Of a stretch of 9,875 nucleotides of DNA, positions 1 to 6,658 are shown piece by piece (within the stretch, counting starts at the first letter, position 1; every line of letters begins with the position of its first letter). Below the pieces are notes generated by a model, which worked only from the letters and a program-made list of their open reading frames with translations, did not search any database and had not been told where the DNA came from. Made by a program: the position numbers and the translations under genes. Origin of the DNA: Lautropia sp. SCN 70-15 (lineage in GTDB: Bacteria > Pseudomonadota > Gammaproteobacteria > Burkholderiales > Burkholderiaceae_E); contig MEEC01000082.1 of the NCBI GenBank assembly GCA_001724315.1, forward strand, positions 1 through 9,875. Reading direction: 5' to 3'.

Positions 1-1162
1 CCTGCCTGGCCGGGGTAGCGGGCCGGGCAGGCGCGCCGCCGCGGCCGGCGCCTCCGCCCGCACCGGGCTCCGAGACGGGCAGCTGACTGGGGCTCTGGCC
101 CAGCCGCTCGATCACCGCCTGCGAGAAGGCCGCGGTGCCCAGGGTGCGGACGGTCGCCGGGCCCGCCATGTCGGCGGTGTGCAGGCCGTCTTCGAGCGTG
201 CGCAGCCAGGCGTTGCGGATCCTGGACGCCACCTGCGGCTGGCCGATGTGCACCAGCATCATCACCGCCGCCTGCAGCAGTCCGCTCGGGTTCGCAAGGT
301 CCCGGCCGGCGATGTCGGGCGCGCTGCCGTGGATCGCCTCGAACATCGCGGCGCCGGTGCCGATGTTCGCGCTGCCGGCCAGGCCCACGCTGCCGGCGAC
401 CTCGGCCGCGATGTCGCTGAGGATGTCGCCGTACAGGTTGGGCGTCACGATCACGTCGAAGCGCTCGGGGCGGGTCGCCAGGCGGGCCGCGCCGATGTCG
501 ACGATCAGCCTGTCCTTGGCGATCTCCGGGTAGCCGGCGCCGATCTCCTCGAAGACCCGGTAGAACAGGCCATCGGTCAGCTTCATGATGTTGTCCTTCA
601 CCATGCAGGTGACCTTGCGCCGGCCGTTCGCCCGCGCGTACTCGAACGCGTGCCGGATGACCCGCTCGCAGCCCGGCCGGCTGACCAGCTTCAGGCACTG
701 GTAGACCTCGGCCGTCTGGCGGTGCTCGATGCCGGCGTACAGGTCCTCCTCGTTCTCGCGCACGATCACCACGTCCATCCCGGGGTGGTTCGTGGGCACC
801 CAGGGCGCGTAGGCGGTGCAGGGCCTCAGGTTCGCGTACAGCCCGAGCGTCTTGCGCAGCGTCACGTTCAGGCTCTTGTAGCCGCCGCCCGACGGGGTCG
901 TGACCGGCGCCTTCAGCAGCACGCGGGTCGCCCGCAGCACGTCCCAGGCCTCGGGCGCGATGCCCGCGCTGTGGCCGGCCAGGTAGACCGCTTCGCCGAG
1001 CTCGATGCGCTGCGGCGCGATGGTCGCGCCGGCGGCCGCGAGGATGCGCAGCGTGGCGTCCATGATCTCGGGGCCGATGCCGTCGCCCCAGGCCACGGCG
1101 ATCGGCACCGCTGGCATGCCGGGTTGCAGGGAGTCGAGGGCGGGGAGCGCGTCGCGTTTCAT
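1..1162 (-). CDS. icd: Isocitrate dehydrogenase, Rickettsia-type (3' end cut by window)
   Basis: This gene converts isocitrate to 2-oxoglutarate and CO2 in the TCA cycle, in the cytoplasm. I translated 387 codons from ATG at 1162; the frame stays open off the window start. Visible motifs are the N-terminal GDGIGPE (about 27-33), the substrate loop with S97, N99, R103 and R113, then R135 and Y142, the catalytic K189, and metal aspartates D222, D246 and D250 in NLYGDILSD. The cofactor loop is GSAPDIAGRDLANP (279-292). The sequence resembles the Rickettsia enzyme, a family of roughly 480 residues with an extra C-terminal domain. A Gly/Ala/Pro-rich linker begins near residue 366, so about 100 residues are probably missing. 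D283, I284 and A290 occupy positions that in E. coli Icd decide NADP (K, Y, V), so NAD use is inferred. No clear ribosome site precedes M1; M16 is an alternative start. The gene diverges from the LysR gene. A tartrate or isopropylmalate dehydrogenase is less likely, given the SxNxxxR loop. Confidence 0.88.
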   Translation of the reverse strand, partial: MKRDALPALDSLQPGMPAVPIAVAWGDGIGPEIMDATLRILAAAGATIAPQRIELGEAVYLAGHSAGIAPEAWDVLRATRVLLKAPVTTPSGGGYKSLNVTLRKTLGLYANLRPCTAYAPWVPTNHPGMDVVIVRENEEDLYAGIEHRQTAEVYQCLKLVSRPGCERVIRHAFEYARANGRRKVTCMVKDNIMKLTDGLFYRVFEEIGAGYPEIAKDRLIVDIGAARLATRPERFDVIVTPNLYGDILSDIAAEVAGSVGLAGSANIGTGAAMFEAIHGSAPDIAGRDLANPSGLLQAAVMMLVHIGQPQVASRIRNAWLRTLEDGLHTADMAGPATVRTLGTAAFSQAVIERLGQSPSQLPVSEPGAGGGAGRGGAPARPATPARQ

Positions 1163-1260
1163 GGTTCGGGTGTCGCATCGGGTTGGAACGCCCGAACTGT
1201 AGACAGCGGCCCTTCCATTGGAAAATACTTTGTTTTCATCCGATACATAGAGAAACATCT
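1163..1260. promoter_or_regulatory. Divergent icd/lysR control region
   Basis: This 98-base gap separates the divergent icd and lysR starts. Its lysR half is AT-rich against a GC-rich background. A plausible lysR promoter on the plus strand is TTGGAA (1218-1223), 18 bases, GATACA (1242-1247); this is only a moderate match. TTCCA-T-TGGAA forms an 11-base dyad at 1213-1223 over the -35. GTTCGGG (1164-1170) and CCCGAAC (1191-1197) could pair in the icd leader next to its start codon. No convincing icd promoter was found. Confidence 0.55.
1231..1247 (+). promoter_or_regulatory. Candidate LysR-type binding box (TGT-N11-ACA)
   Basis: TGT at 1231-1233 and ACA at 1245-1247 are separated by 11 bases, the T-N11-A pattern with symmetric flanks that LysR-family regulators recognise. 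It lies 14 bases before the start codon of the LysR gene and overlaps its proposed -10, as expected for negative autoregulation. Short patterns like this can occur by chance; the position is the main support. Confidence 0.5.
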
Positions 1261-1263
1261 ATG
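1246..1263 (+). repeat. Inverted repeat spanning the lysR start codon
   Basis: CATAGA (1246-1251) and TCTATG (1258-1263) are perfect 6-base inverted arms around a 6-base spacer. The right arm contains the ATG of the LysR gene. It could be an operator half overlapping the adjacent T-N11-A box or a small mRNA hairpin that hides the start codon. The only ribosome-site-like sequence is a weak AGAG (1249-1252) inside the same structure. Confidence 0.5.
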
Positions 1264-2217
1264 CATTCGAATCGCTCGCGCCGCCTGTCTCGCGTCACCC
1301 CCCAGCAGCTGCGCGCCTTCGAGGCGACCGCCCGCCTGCTCTCGGTCACCGGCGCGGCGCGGGAGCTCCATCTCACCCAGCCGACCGTCAGCGTGCAGCT
1401 TCGCGAGCTGGCCGCCGCGGTCGGCGAGCCGCTGTTCGAGAGCGCGGGCCGGGGCATCCGCCTCACCCAGGCGGGCGAGGCGCTCCAGCAAACGGCCGGC
1501 GAGCTCAACGACTGCTGGCGCCGCTTCGAGTCCCGGCTGGCGGAGCTGAGCGGGCTGGTGCGCGGCAGCCTCAGGATCGCCGCGGTCACCACGGCCGAGT
1601 ACTTCGTGCCGGACCTGGTCGGGCCCTTCGCCGCGGCCCATCCCGGCGTGGAGATCGAGCTCGCGGTCGAGAACCGGGACGGCGTGGTCGCGCGGCTTCA
1701 GCGCGGGATCGACGACATGGCGGTGATGATGATGCCGCCCGAAGACCTGCCGCTCGACCGGCAGCCCTTCCTGGACAATCCGCTCGTGGTGATCGCGCCG
1801 GCCGGGCACCGGCTGGCGGGCAAGCGCCTGCGGCTGGCTTCGCTGGCGGGCGAGCGCTGGCTGATGCGCGAGCCCGGCAGCGGCACCCGGATGGCCGCGG
1901 AGCGGCACTTCGCCGAGCTCGGATTCGAGCCGAAGGTCGCGATGAGCCTGGGCAGCAACGAGGCGATCAAGCACGCGGTCGCCGCCGGCCTGGGCATCGC
2001 CCTGCTGTCGATGGTCGCGGTGCGCCCGCCGGTCGGCCGCGCCGCGGCAACGACGGCCGAGGGCCTGGAGATCCTGAAGGTGTCCGGCTTCCCGCTGCGC
2101 CGGCGCTGGTCGGTGGTATGGCGGCGCGACCGGCCGCTGACGATCGCGGCGCGGCGCTTCATCGAGCACCTGGGCGCCGCGCGCGAGCTTCGCGCTCCGC
2201 GCGGGGCGCGCGCCTGA
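1261..2217 (+). CDS. LysR-family transcriptional regulator, CbbR-like
   Basis: A DNA-binding regulator of 318 residues, the usual LysR length. The N-terminal winged helix-turn-helix covers about residues 12-72 (VTPQQLRAF, then AARELHLTQPTVSVQLREL). The effector domain follows from about 104. Features typical of CbbR-type members are the PPE near 159-161, LVVIAPAGH (175-183), REPGSGTR (203-210), SNEAIKHAVAAGLGI (232-246) and GFPLRRRW near the C-terminus. CbbR proteins control Calvin-cycle genes, but none are visible here, so the target and ligand are unknown; the divergent icd is the nearest candidate. An upstream ATG at 1183 gives 26 extra residues unlike any LysR N-terminus, so 1261 is preferred. 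The gene ends six bases before the convergent MBL gene, inside very GC-rich sequence. Confidence 0.88.
   Translation: MHSNRSRRLSRVTPQQLRAFEATARLLSVTGAARELHLTQPTVSVQLRELAAAVGEPLFESAGRGIRLTQAGEALQQTAGELNDCWRRFESRLAELSGLVRGSLRIAAVTTAEYFVPDLVGPFAAAHPGVEIELAVENRDGVVARLQRGIDDMAVMMMPPEDLPLDRQPFLDNPLVVIAPAGHRLAGKRLRLASLAGERWLMREPGSGTRMAAERHFAELGFEPKVAMSLGSNEAIKHAVAAGLGIALLSMVAVRPPVGRAAATTAEGLEILKVSGFPLRRRWSVVWRRDRPLTIAARRFIEHLGAARELRAPRGARA
2181..2214. terminator. GC-rich dyads at the convergent lysR/MBL end (weak terminator candidate)
   Basis: GCGCGA-GCT-TCGCGC is a perfect 6-base-arm hairpin at 2181-2195, and GGCGCGCGCC is a 10-base palindrome at 2205-2214. Both lie in the last codons of the LysR gene, just beyond the MBL stop on the other strand. 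No T-run follows in either direction, so an intrinsic terminator is not shown. The stop codons of the two convergent genes are only six bases apart. Confidence 0.25.
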
Positions 2218-2223
2218 GCCTGG

Positions 2224-3183
2224 TCAGTCCTGCAGCGACTTCCACATCTCGATGTCGCGCTCCGCGGTCCAGATCCGCGGGTGCTTGATGCCCTGCGCCT
2301 CGTCGACCGCGCGGGTCACGTCGAAGGGCAGGCAGTGCTCGTAGATGAATACCTTGCCGAACACCGGGTCCATCACCTTGCGCGTGTCCGCGAAGATGTC
2401 CTTCAGCGGCTTGCCCGCGGCCACCCCGGCCTTCGCGGTGGAGAAGAGGTCGGTGACCCACTTCTTCGTGTAGTCGATCGCCTTGTTGGCGTCGGCGTTG
2501 TTCTCGAGCGCCGGGCCGCGACCGGGCACCAGCTTTTCGGGTTTCATCGCGCGCAGCGCCTCGAGCGTGGCGGGCCACTCCTCGAGCTGGGCGTCGCCGG
2601 TGTACACGCCCGCGTTGTACTCGACCAGGTCGCCCGAAAAGCAGATCTTCTGCGACGGAATCCACGCGATGGTGTCGCCCTTGGTGTGGCCGGGGCCGAT
2701 GTGCATCAGCTTCACCTCGAGCTTGCCCAGGTGCAGCGTCAGCTCGCGCTCGAAGACCATGGTGGGCCAGGTCAGGCCGGGGATCGACTCCACTGCCTGG
2801 AAGAGCCGCGGGAAGCGCTCGATCTCCGATTTCATGTCGGCCTCGCCGCGCTCGACGATCAGCTCCCAGGTGCCGCGCGAGGCGATGATCTCGGTCGCGC
2901 CCTCGGCGAAGTAGGCCGAGGCGCCGAGCACGCGCACCGCGTGGTAGTGCGACAGCACCACGTACTTGATCGGCTTGTCGGTGACCTCGCGGATGTGCCG
3001 GATCAGCTGCTGCGCCATGACCGGCGTGGCCGTGGTGTCGATCACCATGACCGCGTTGTCGCCGATGATCACGCCCGAGTTCGGGTCGCCTTCCGCGGTG
3101 AACGCGTAGGCGTTGTCCGACAGCTTCGTGAAGGCGGTCTTCTTCTCGGTCAGGTCGCCCTTCGAGGCGAATTGCTTGCTCAT
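2224..3183 (-). CDS. MBL-fold metallohydrolase-like protein with a degenerate metal motif
   Basis: A 319-residue protein of the metallo-beta-lactamase fold, last gene of the paa operon. The fold is supported by VMVIDT (45-50), YVVLSHYHAVR (74-84), IGPGHTKGD (162-170) and FSGDLVE (182-187), with a C-terminal YEH (281-283). Family members normally carry HxHxDH; here it reads HYHAVR, so H79 and H81 remain but the Asp and His of the second metal site are Val and Arg. H166, D185 and H283 are kept, and the usual GHG appears as GRG (221-223). One metal may therefore be bound. No signal peptide is seen, so it is probably cytoplasmic. Its ATG overlaps the tetR stop (ATGA) and follows a good AGGAGA site. 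Its substrate is unknown; a thioester or related hydrolase acting beside phenylacetate catabolism is only a guess. Confidence 0.82.
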   Translation of the reverse strand: MSKQFASKGDLTEKKTAFTKLSDNAYAFTAEGDPNSGVIIGDNAVMVIDTTATPVMAQQLIRHIREVTDKPIKYVVLSHYHAVRVLGASAYFAEGATEIIASRGTWELIVERGEADMKSEIERFPRLFQAVESIPGLTWPTMVFERELTLHLGKLEVKLMHIGPGHTKGDTIAWIPSQKICFSGDLVEYNAGVYTGDAQLEEWPATLEALRAMKPEKLVPGRGPALENNADANKAIDYTKKWVTDLFSTAKAGVAAGKPLKDIFADTRKVMDPVFGKVFIYEHCLPFDVTRAVDEAQGIKHPRIWTAERDIEMWKSLQD

Positions 3184-3848
3184 CCGGAGATCTCCTGTTG
3201 CGTTGCGTCGATCGGGCCTGCCGCGGGCCGCGGGGCGCCCGGGCTCGCGGCGCTTCCGGGCAGGCCGTCCAGCCCGCGCTCCCACAGGGCGATGACCAGT
3301 TCGGCGTACTGCTCGTGCGTCATCGGGCCGTCGGGGCGCAGCCAGGCGAAGGTGAAGTTGATCATGCCGAGCAGGGCCATGGTCAGCGGCTTGCGGCTGC
3401 CAGCCGCCATGCGCGCCGGCCATCCGCGCTCCAGCGCGTCCGCGAAGGCTTCGACGATCTCGCGTTCGCGCGCGCGGATGCGCTCGCGCAGCGGCTCATC
3501 GAGGAACTTCACGTCGTTCAGCAAGGCCACATGATACGCGCGGGAATGCCGGTACTCGGCCAGGAAGGCGCGGACCAGCGCGCGGACCTCGTCGCGCGGC
3601 GCGAGCCCGCGCGCGCGGGTCGATTCGACGATCGCCGCCAGCCTGTCGGTGTAGCGATCCAGCGAGTCGAACAGGATCGCTTCCTTGCTCGGGTAGTAGT
3701 GGTAGAGCCCGGCCTTCGAGGTGCCGCAGGCCTCGGCGAGCGCGGCCATCGAGGCGCTCGGATAGCCGATCTCGGCGAAGGCCTGGACCGCGCGGCCCAG
3801 GATCCGGTCGCGCTGCGCGTCGTAGTCGGCGGCTCGGGGTCGGGCCAT
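3180..3848 (-). CDS. paaR: TetR-family transcriptional repressor, PaaR-like
   Basis: A 222-residue TetR-family regulator. The N-terminal DNA-binding domain spans about 10-58, with the helix-turn-helix near 33-52 (MAALAEACGTSKAGLYHYYPSKEAI). The rest is the helical ligand and dimer domain, including KFLDEPLRERIRARERE (113-129) and a C-terminal Pro/Ala/Gly-rich tail. It lies 28 bases after paaE on the same strand, in the operon it probably controls. In betaproteobacteria phenylacetate genes are known to be controlled by a TetR-type PaaR, which phenylacetyl-CoA is thought to release. The 16-bp palindrome in the paaA promoter is its likely operator, which would make the operon self-regulated. Family assignment is firm; the symbol rests on context. 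The upstream ribosome site is poor. Confidence 0.85.
   Translation of the reverse strand: MARPRAADYDAQRDRILGRAVQAFAEIGYPSASMAALAEACGTSKAGLYHYYPSKEAILFDSLDRYTDRLAAIVESTRARGLAPRDEVRALVRAFLAEYRHSRAYHVALLNDVKFLDEPLRERIRAREREIVEAFADALERGWPARMAAGSRKPLTMALLGMINFTFAWLRPDGPMTHEQYAELVIALWERGLDGLPGSAASPGAPRPAAGPIDATQQEISG
3191..3196 (-). promoter_or_regulatory. Ribosome binding site of the MBL gene
   Basis: AGGAGA on the minus strand sits seven bases before the ATG at 3183 and inside the last codons of tetR. It fixes the start and, with the ATGA overlap, points to translational coupling of the two genes. An upstream ATG at 3423 in the same frame is internal to tetR and was not used. Confidence 0.8.
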
Positions 3849-3876
3849 CTTCGCTCGTTCGTGCGGTGCGCGCGCC

Positions 3877-4962
3877 TCAGCGCTCGTCGTAGCTGATGAC
3901 CACGCGCTCGCTGACCGGATGCGACTGGCAGGTGAGCACGAAGCCGGCCGCGATCTCGTGCGGCTCGAGCGTGTAGTTGCGCTCCATCCGGACCTCGCCC
4001 TCCAGCACGCGCGCGCGGCAGGTGCAGCACACGCCGCCCTTGCAGGCGTAGGGCAGGTTCATGCCGGCAGCGAGCCCGGCGTCCAGGATCGCCTCGCCCT
4101 CGAAGGGCACCTTCAGGCGCCGGGTCTTGCCGTCGACGACCAGCTCGACCTCGGCGCGCGGCGCGTCGTCGGCCGGGGCGGCCTGGAGCGATCCGGCGGC
4201 CGGCAGCGGCACGCCGAAGCGCTCGATGTGGATGCGGGCGGGATCCACGCCGGCGCCGCGCAGCGCGGCCTCCGCCGCGTTCATCATCGGGTCGGGCCCG
4301 CAGACGAAGGCCTCGTCGATCGAGGCGGCGGGGATCAGCGTGTCGAGGAACTCGCGGCACTTGGCCTCGTCGAGCAGGCCGTTCAGCAGCTCGACTTCGT
4401 GCGGCTCCTCGGACAGCACGTGGTAGAGCCGCAGGCGGCCCATGTAACGGTTCTTCAGGTCCTCGAGCTGCTCGACGAACATGATGGTGGGCGTGCCGCG
4501 GTTGCCGTAGACCAGCGTCAAGCGGCTCTCCGGCTCGGCCTCGAGGATCGTGCCGATCAGCGACATCATCGGGGTGATGCCCGAGCCGCCGGCGAAGCCC
4601 ACGTGGTGGCGGGACCGTTCCGGCTGCAGCGGCACGCCGAAGCGTCCGTCGGGCGTCATCACGTCGAGCGCCTGCCCGGGACTCACCGTGTCGGCCAGCC
4701 AGTTCGAGAAGCGCCCGCCGGGCACGCGCCGGACCGCGACCCGCAGCTCGCCGCGGCGCTCGTAGTCCTGCAGCGGCACGCAGATCGAGTAGGAGCGCCG
4801 CAGCTCCTCCTCGCCCAGCGTGGCCCGCAGCGTGAGGAACTGCCCCGGCCGGAAGCGGTAGGCCTCGTGCAGCGCCTCGGGCACCTCGAAGGCGATCGAC
4901 AGGCTGTCGGCGGTCTCGGCGCGTCGCTCGCGCACCTTCAGCGAATGGAACTGCGGTGTCAT
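3877..4962 (-). CDS. paaE: Phenylacetyl-CoA epoxidase reductase subunit PaaE
   Basis: The 361-residue reductase passes electrons from NAD(P)H through FAD and a [2Fe-2S] cluster to the PaaA diiron oxygenase. Order of parts: FAD domain (about 1-110, with RSYS at 56-59), nucleotide domain (about 115-245, with GGSGITP at 125-131 and CGPDPMM at 221-227), a short Ala/Pro linker, and a plant-type ferredoxin domain with C307, C312, C315 and C345. Length and sequence match E. coli PaaE (about 356). The ATG at 4962 gives the family N-terminus MTPQFHSL. An upstream ATG at 5100 would add 46 residues read through the end of paaD and the 18-base repeats, so it is rejected. A 74-base gap separates it from paaD, the largest in the operon, and no strong ribosome site is seen. 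C313, next to C312, is an extra Cys. Confidence 0.95.
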   Translation of the reverse strand: MTPQFHSLKVRERRAETADSLSIAFEVPEALHEAYRFRPGQFLTLRATLGEEELRRSYSICVPLQDYERRGELRVAVRRVPGGRFSNWLADTVSPGQALDVMTPDGRFGVPLQPERSRHHVGFAGGSGITPMMSLIGTILEAEPESRLTLVYGNRGTPTIMFVEQLEDLKNRYMGRLRLYHVLSEEPHEVELLNGLLDEAKCREFLDTLIPAASIDEAFVCGPDPMMNAAEAALRGAGVDPARIHIERFGVPLPAAGSLQAAPADDAPRAEVELVVDGKTRRLKVPFEGEAILDAGLAAGMNLPYACKGGVCCTCRARVLEGEVRMERNYTLEPHEIAAGFVLTCQSHPVSERVVISYDER

Positions 4963-4987
4963 CGTCGGCTCGTCGGGCTCGGGGTCC

Positions 4988-5041
4988 AGGGGTCGAAGCG
5001 TCAGCAGGGCTCGAAGCGTCGGCGGGGCTCGCAGCCTCAGT
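4988..5041. repeat. Three 18-bp tandem repeats between paaD and paaE
   Basis: The units are AGGGGTCGAAGCGTCAGC (4988-5005), AGGGCTCGAAGCGTCGGC (5006-5023) and GGGGCTCGCAGCCTCAGT (5024-5041). The first two differ at two positions; the third is more diverged and overlaps the last codon and stop of paaD. The period is a multiple of three, so the paaE frame stays open through the array. It occupies most of the paaD-paaE gap and could be slippage-prone. Confidence 0.85.
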
Positions 5042-5534
5042 ACGGCTTGAAGTAGTCGAAGGGCTCGCGGCAGGCCAGGCAACGGTAGTGCGCCTTGCAC
5101 GGGGTCGAGCCCCAGCGGCTCACCTGCTCGACCTCGCCGCTGCCGCAGCGCGGACAGGCGGGCGGCGTGCGCGCGCCGCAGGCCGCCGAGCAGGCCGGCG
5201 GCGCGATGCCGTAGTCGCGCAGCTTGCGGCGCGCGTCCTCGCCGATCCAGTCGGTGCTCCAGGCCGGCGCCAGCACGGTGCGCACGCGAGCGTCGGCGAA
5301 GCCGGCCGCGTCGAGCGCCTCGCGCACCTGCGCAGCGATCGCCTCGGTGGCCGGGCAGCCGCTGTAGGTCGGCGTCAGCAGCACCAGCGGCGCGCCGTCG
5401 TCGAGCGCGACGTCGCGCAGGATGCCGAGGTCGGCCAGGGTGACCACCGGGATCTCGGGGTCGGGGATCGCCCCGACGATCGCGCGGATCGTCTCGAGCC
5501 GCGCGATCGCGGCGGGGTCGGCTATGGCGTTCAC
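5037..5534 (-). CDS. paaD: Phenylacetate epoxidase maturation protein PaaD
   Basis: PaaD is a 165-residue DUF59/MIP18-type protein needed for the epoxidase, probably in Fe-S or metal-site maturation. The N-terminal DUF59 part has DPEIP (25-29) and TPTYSGCPA (55-63, with C60). The C-terminal zinc-ribbon has C127, C130, C146, C152 and C155, ending in the conserved REPFDYFKPY; C115 and C119 are further Cys. The start is GTG at 5534, set by a GGAGG site seven bases upstream. That GTG overlaps the paaC stop as GTGA, so the two are translationally coupled. A longer same-frame reading that begins at 6539 runs through paaC and paaB in a shadow frame and is not real. Size and motifs fit E. coli PaaD. 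Confidence 0.93.
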   Translation of the reverse strand: MNAIADPAAIARLETIRAIVGAIPDPEIPVVTLADLGILRDVALDDGAPLVLLTPTYSGCPATEAIAAQVREALDAAGFADARVRTVLAPAWSTDWIGEDARRKLRDYGIAPPACSAACGARTPPACPRCGSGEVEQVSRWGSTPCKAHYRCLACREPFDYFKPY

Positions 5535-6319
5535 CAGGTCGCCTCCGGATGCGCGCGGGCGAGCGACTGCATCTCGGCCAGCAGGTAGCCCAGGTGCTCG
5601 CCGTGCAGGCCGCGCTTGCCGGCGCTCAGGAACGCGCTGTCCTCGGGCCAGCGCAGCGTGGCCTCCTCGGCCAGCGCACGCATCCGCGCGAGCCAGGGCT
5701 CGCGCAGGGCCGCGCAATCCACGCCCAGGCCGCTGGCGGCGGCCTCGTCGTCGAGCGCGTCCGCCGCGAACCACTCGTTCGCGTAAGGGGCCAGCGAGTC
5801 GAGCGCGCGCTGGGCGCGCGCGTGCGACTCGTCGGTGCCGTCGCCGAAGCGGATCGTCCAGTCCGACGCGTGCTCGAGGTGGTAGCGCGCCTCCTTCAGC
5901 GACTTGGCGGCGATCGCGGCCAGCCCGGCGTCGGCGGAGCGCGACAGCCGCTCCCAGAGCTCGACCGCCCAGGCCGAGTACATCGCGTTGCGCACGATCG
6001 TGAAGGCGTAGTCGGGGTCGGCCGCGCCGGCCGAGGCCACGCCGCTGTTGGGCAGTTCCAGCATCGTGAAGTTGCGGAACTCGGGCACGCCGCGGAAATA
6101 GGCGTAGCGGTCCTCGCTGGCGTCGCCGCCGGCCAGTTCTGCCGCGCGCTGGTACAGCAGGCGCGCCTGGCCGAGCAGGTCGAGCGCGATGTTGGCCAGC
6201 GCGAGGTCCTCCTCGAGCACCGGCCCGTGGCCGCACCACTCGGACAGCCGGTGCGAGAGCACAAGCGGGCTGTCGGCCAGCCGCAGCAGGTACTCGACGT
6301 GTCTTTCGCGGGGGATCAT
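5531..6319 (-). CDS. paaC: Phenylacetyl-CoA epoxidase structural subunit PaaC
   Basis: PaaC is the ferritin-like partner of PaaA in the ring-1,2-phenylacetyl-CoA epoxidase. It folds like PaaA but carries no working diiron site; it is structural and helps bind the CoA substrate. The 262-residue reading fits E. coli PaaC (about 248). Recognisable blocks are LSHRLSEWCGHGP (21-33), LEEDLALANIALDLLGQAR (35-53), FRNFTMLELPN (81-91) and a C-terminal LGYLLAEMQSLARAHP. The start is ATG at 6319, 14 bases after the paaB stop, with a GAGG-like ribosome site. An upstream ATG at 6607 in the same frame reads antisense-like sequence through paaB and is rejected. It ends in the GTGA overlap with paaD. Confidence 0.95.
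   Translation of the reverse strand: MIPRERHVEYLLRLADSPLVLSHRLSEWCGHGPVLEEDLALANIALDLLGQARLLYQRAAELAGGDASEDRYAYFRGVPEFRNFTMLELPNSGVASAGAADPDYAFTIVRNAMYSAWAVELWERLSRSADAGLAAIAAKSLKEARYHLEHASDWTIRFGDGTDESHARAQRALDSLAPYANEWFAADALDDEAAASGLGVDCAALREPWLARMRALAEEATLRWPEDSAFLSAGKRGLHGEHLGYLLAEMQSLARAHPEATW
5542..5546 (-). promoter_or_regulatory. Ribosome binding site deciding the paaD GTG start
   Basis: GGAGG on the minus strand ends seven bases before GTG at 5534. It lies within the last codons of paaC. There is no ATG in this frame near the family N-terminus, so this site is what identifies the GTG start. Confidence 0.82.
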
Positions 6320-6333
6320 CGCGCCTCGGGTCC

Positions 6334-6627
6334 TCACATGTGGCCGACTTCGTCGGGCAGCACGTAGAAGGTCGGATGCCGGTAGACCTTGTCGGCCATC
6401 GGGTCGAAGAAGGCTTCCTTGTCTTCGGGGGCCGAGGCGGTGATCGCCGCCGAGGGGACCACCCAGATCGACACGCCTTCCTGGCGCCGCGTGTACACGT
6501 CGCGCGCCATCCGCAGGGCCTGCTGCGCGTCGGCCGCATGCAGGCTGCCGCAGTGCTTGTGCTCCAGGCCCTGCTTGCTGCGGATGAAGACTTCCCACAG
6601 CGGCCATTCCTTGCTCGGATCGCTCAT
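6334..6627 (-). CDS. paaB: Phenylacetyl-CoA epoxidase subunit PaaB
   Basis: PaaB is a small subunit (97 residues; E. coli PaaB is about 95) that bridges PaaAC heterodimers in the epoxidase complex. Conserved blocks are WPLWEVFIRSKQGLEHKHCGSLHA (8-31), ARDVYTRRQEGVSIWVVPS (41-59) and YRHPTFYVLPDEVGHM at the end. The start is ATG at 6627, with GGAG six bases upstream. It lies 31 bases after paaA and 14 before paaC, in the order seen in E. coli. Confidence 0.96.
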   Translation of the reverse strand: MSDPSKEWPLWEVFIRSKQGLEHKHCGSLHAADAQQALRMARDVYTRRQEGVSIWVVPSAAITASAPEDKEAFFDPMADKVYRHPTFYVLPDEVGHM

Positions 6628-6658
6628 CGTGTGCTCCGTTTTCCGGGGGTGCCGTGCG

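Noticed and set aside
179..1549. Plus-strand open frame of 456 codons across icd and the lysR start
   Set aside because: It is antisense to isocitrate dehydrogenase, crosses the divergent promoter region and enters lysR out of frame.
2281..3534. Plus-strand open frame of 417 codons antisense to the MBL and tetR genes
   Set aside because: Antisense shadow with biased His/Val/Arg/Gly composition and no family motif.
3919..5055. Plus-strand open frame of 378 codons antisense to paaE
   Set aside because: It mirrors paaE codon periodicity and lacks any domain or ribosome site.
5037..6539. Long minus-strand frame fusing paaD to upstream sequence (500 codons)
   Set aside because: Only the last 165 codons match PaaD. 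The rest is a shadow of paaB and paaC; GGAGG and GTG at 5534 mark the real start.
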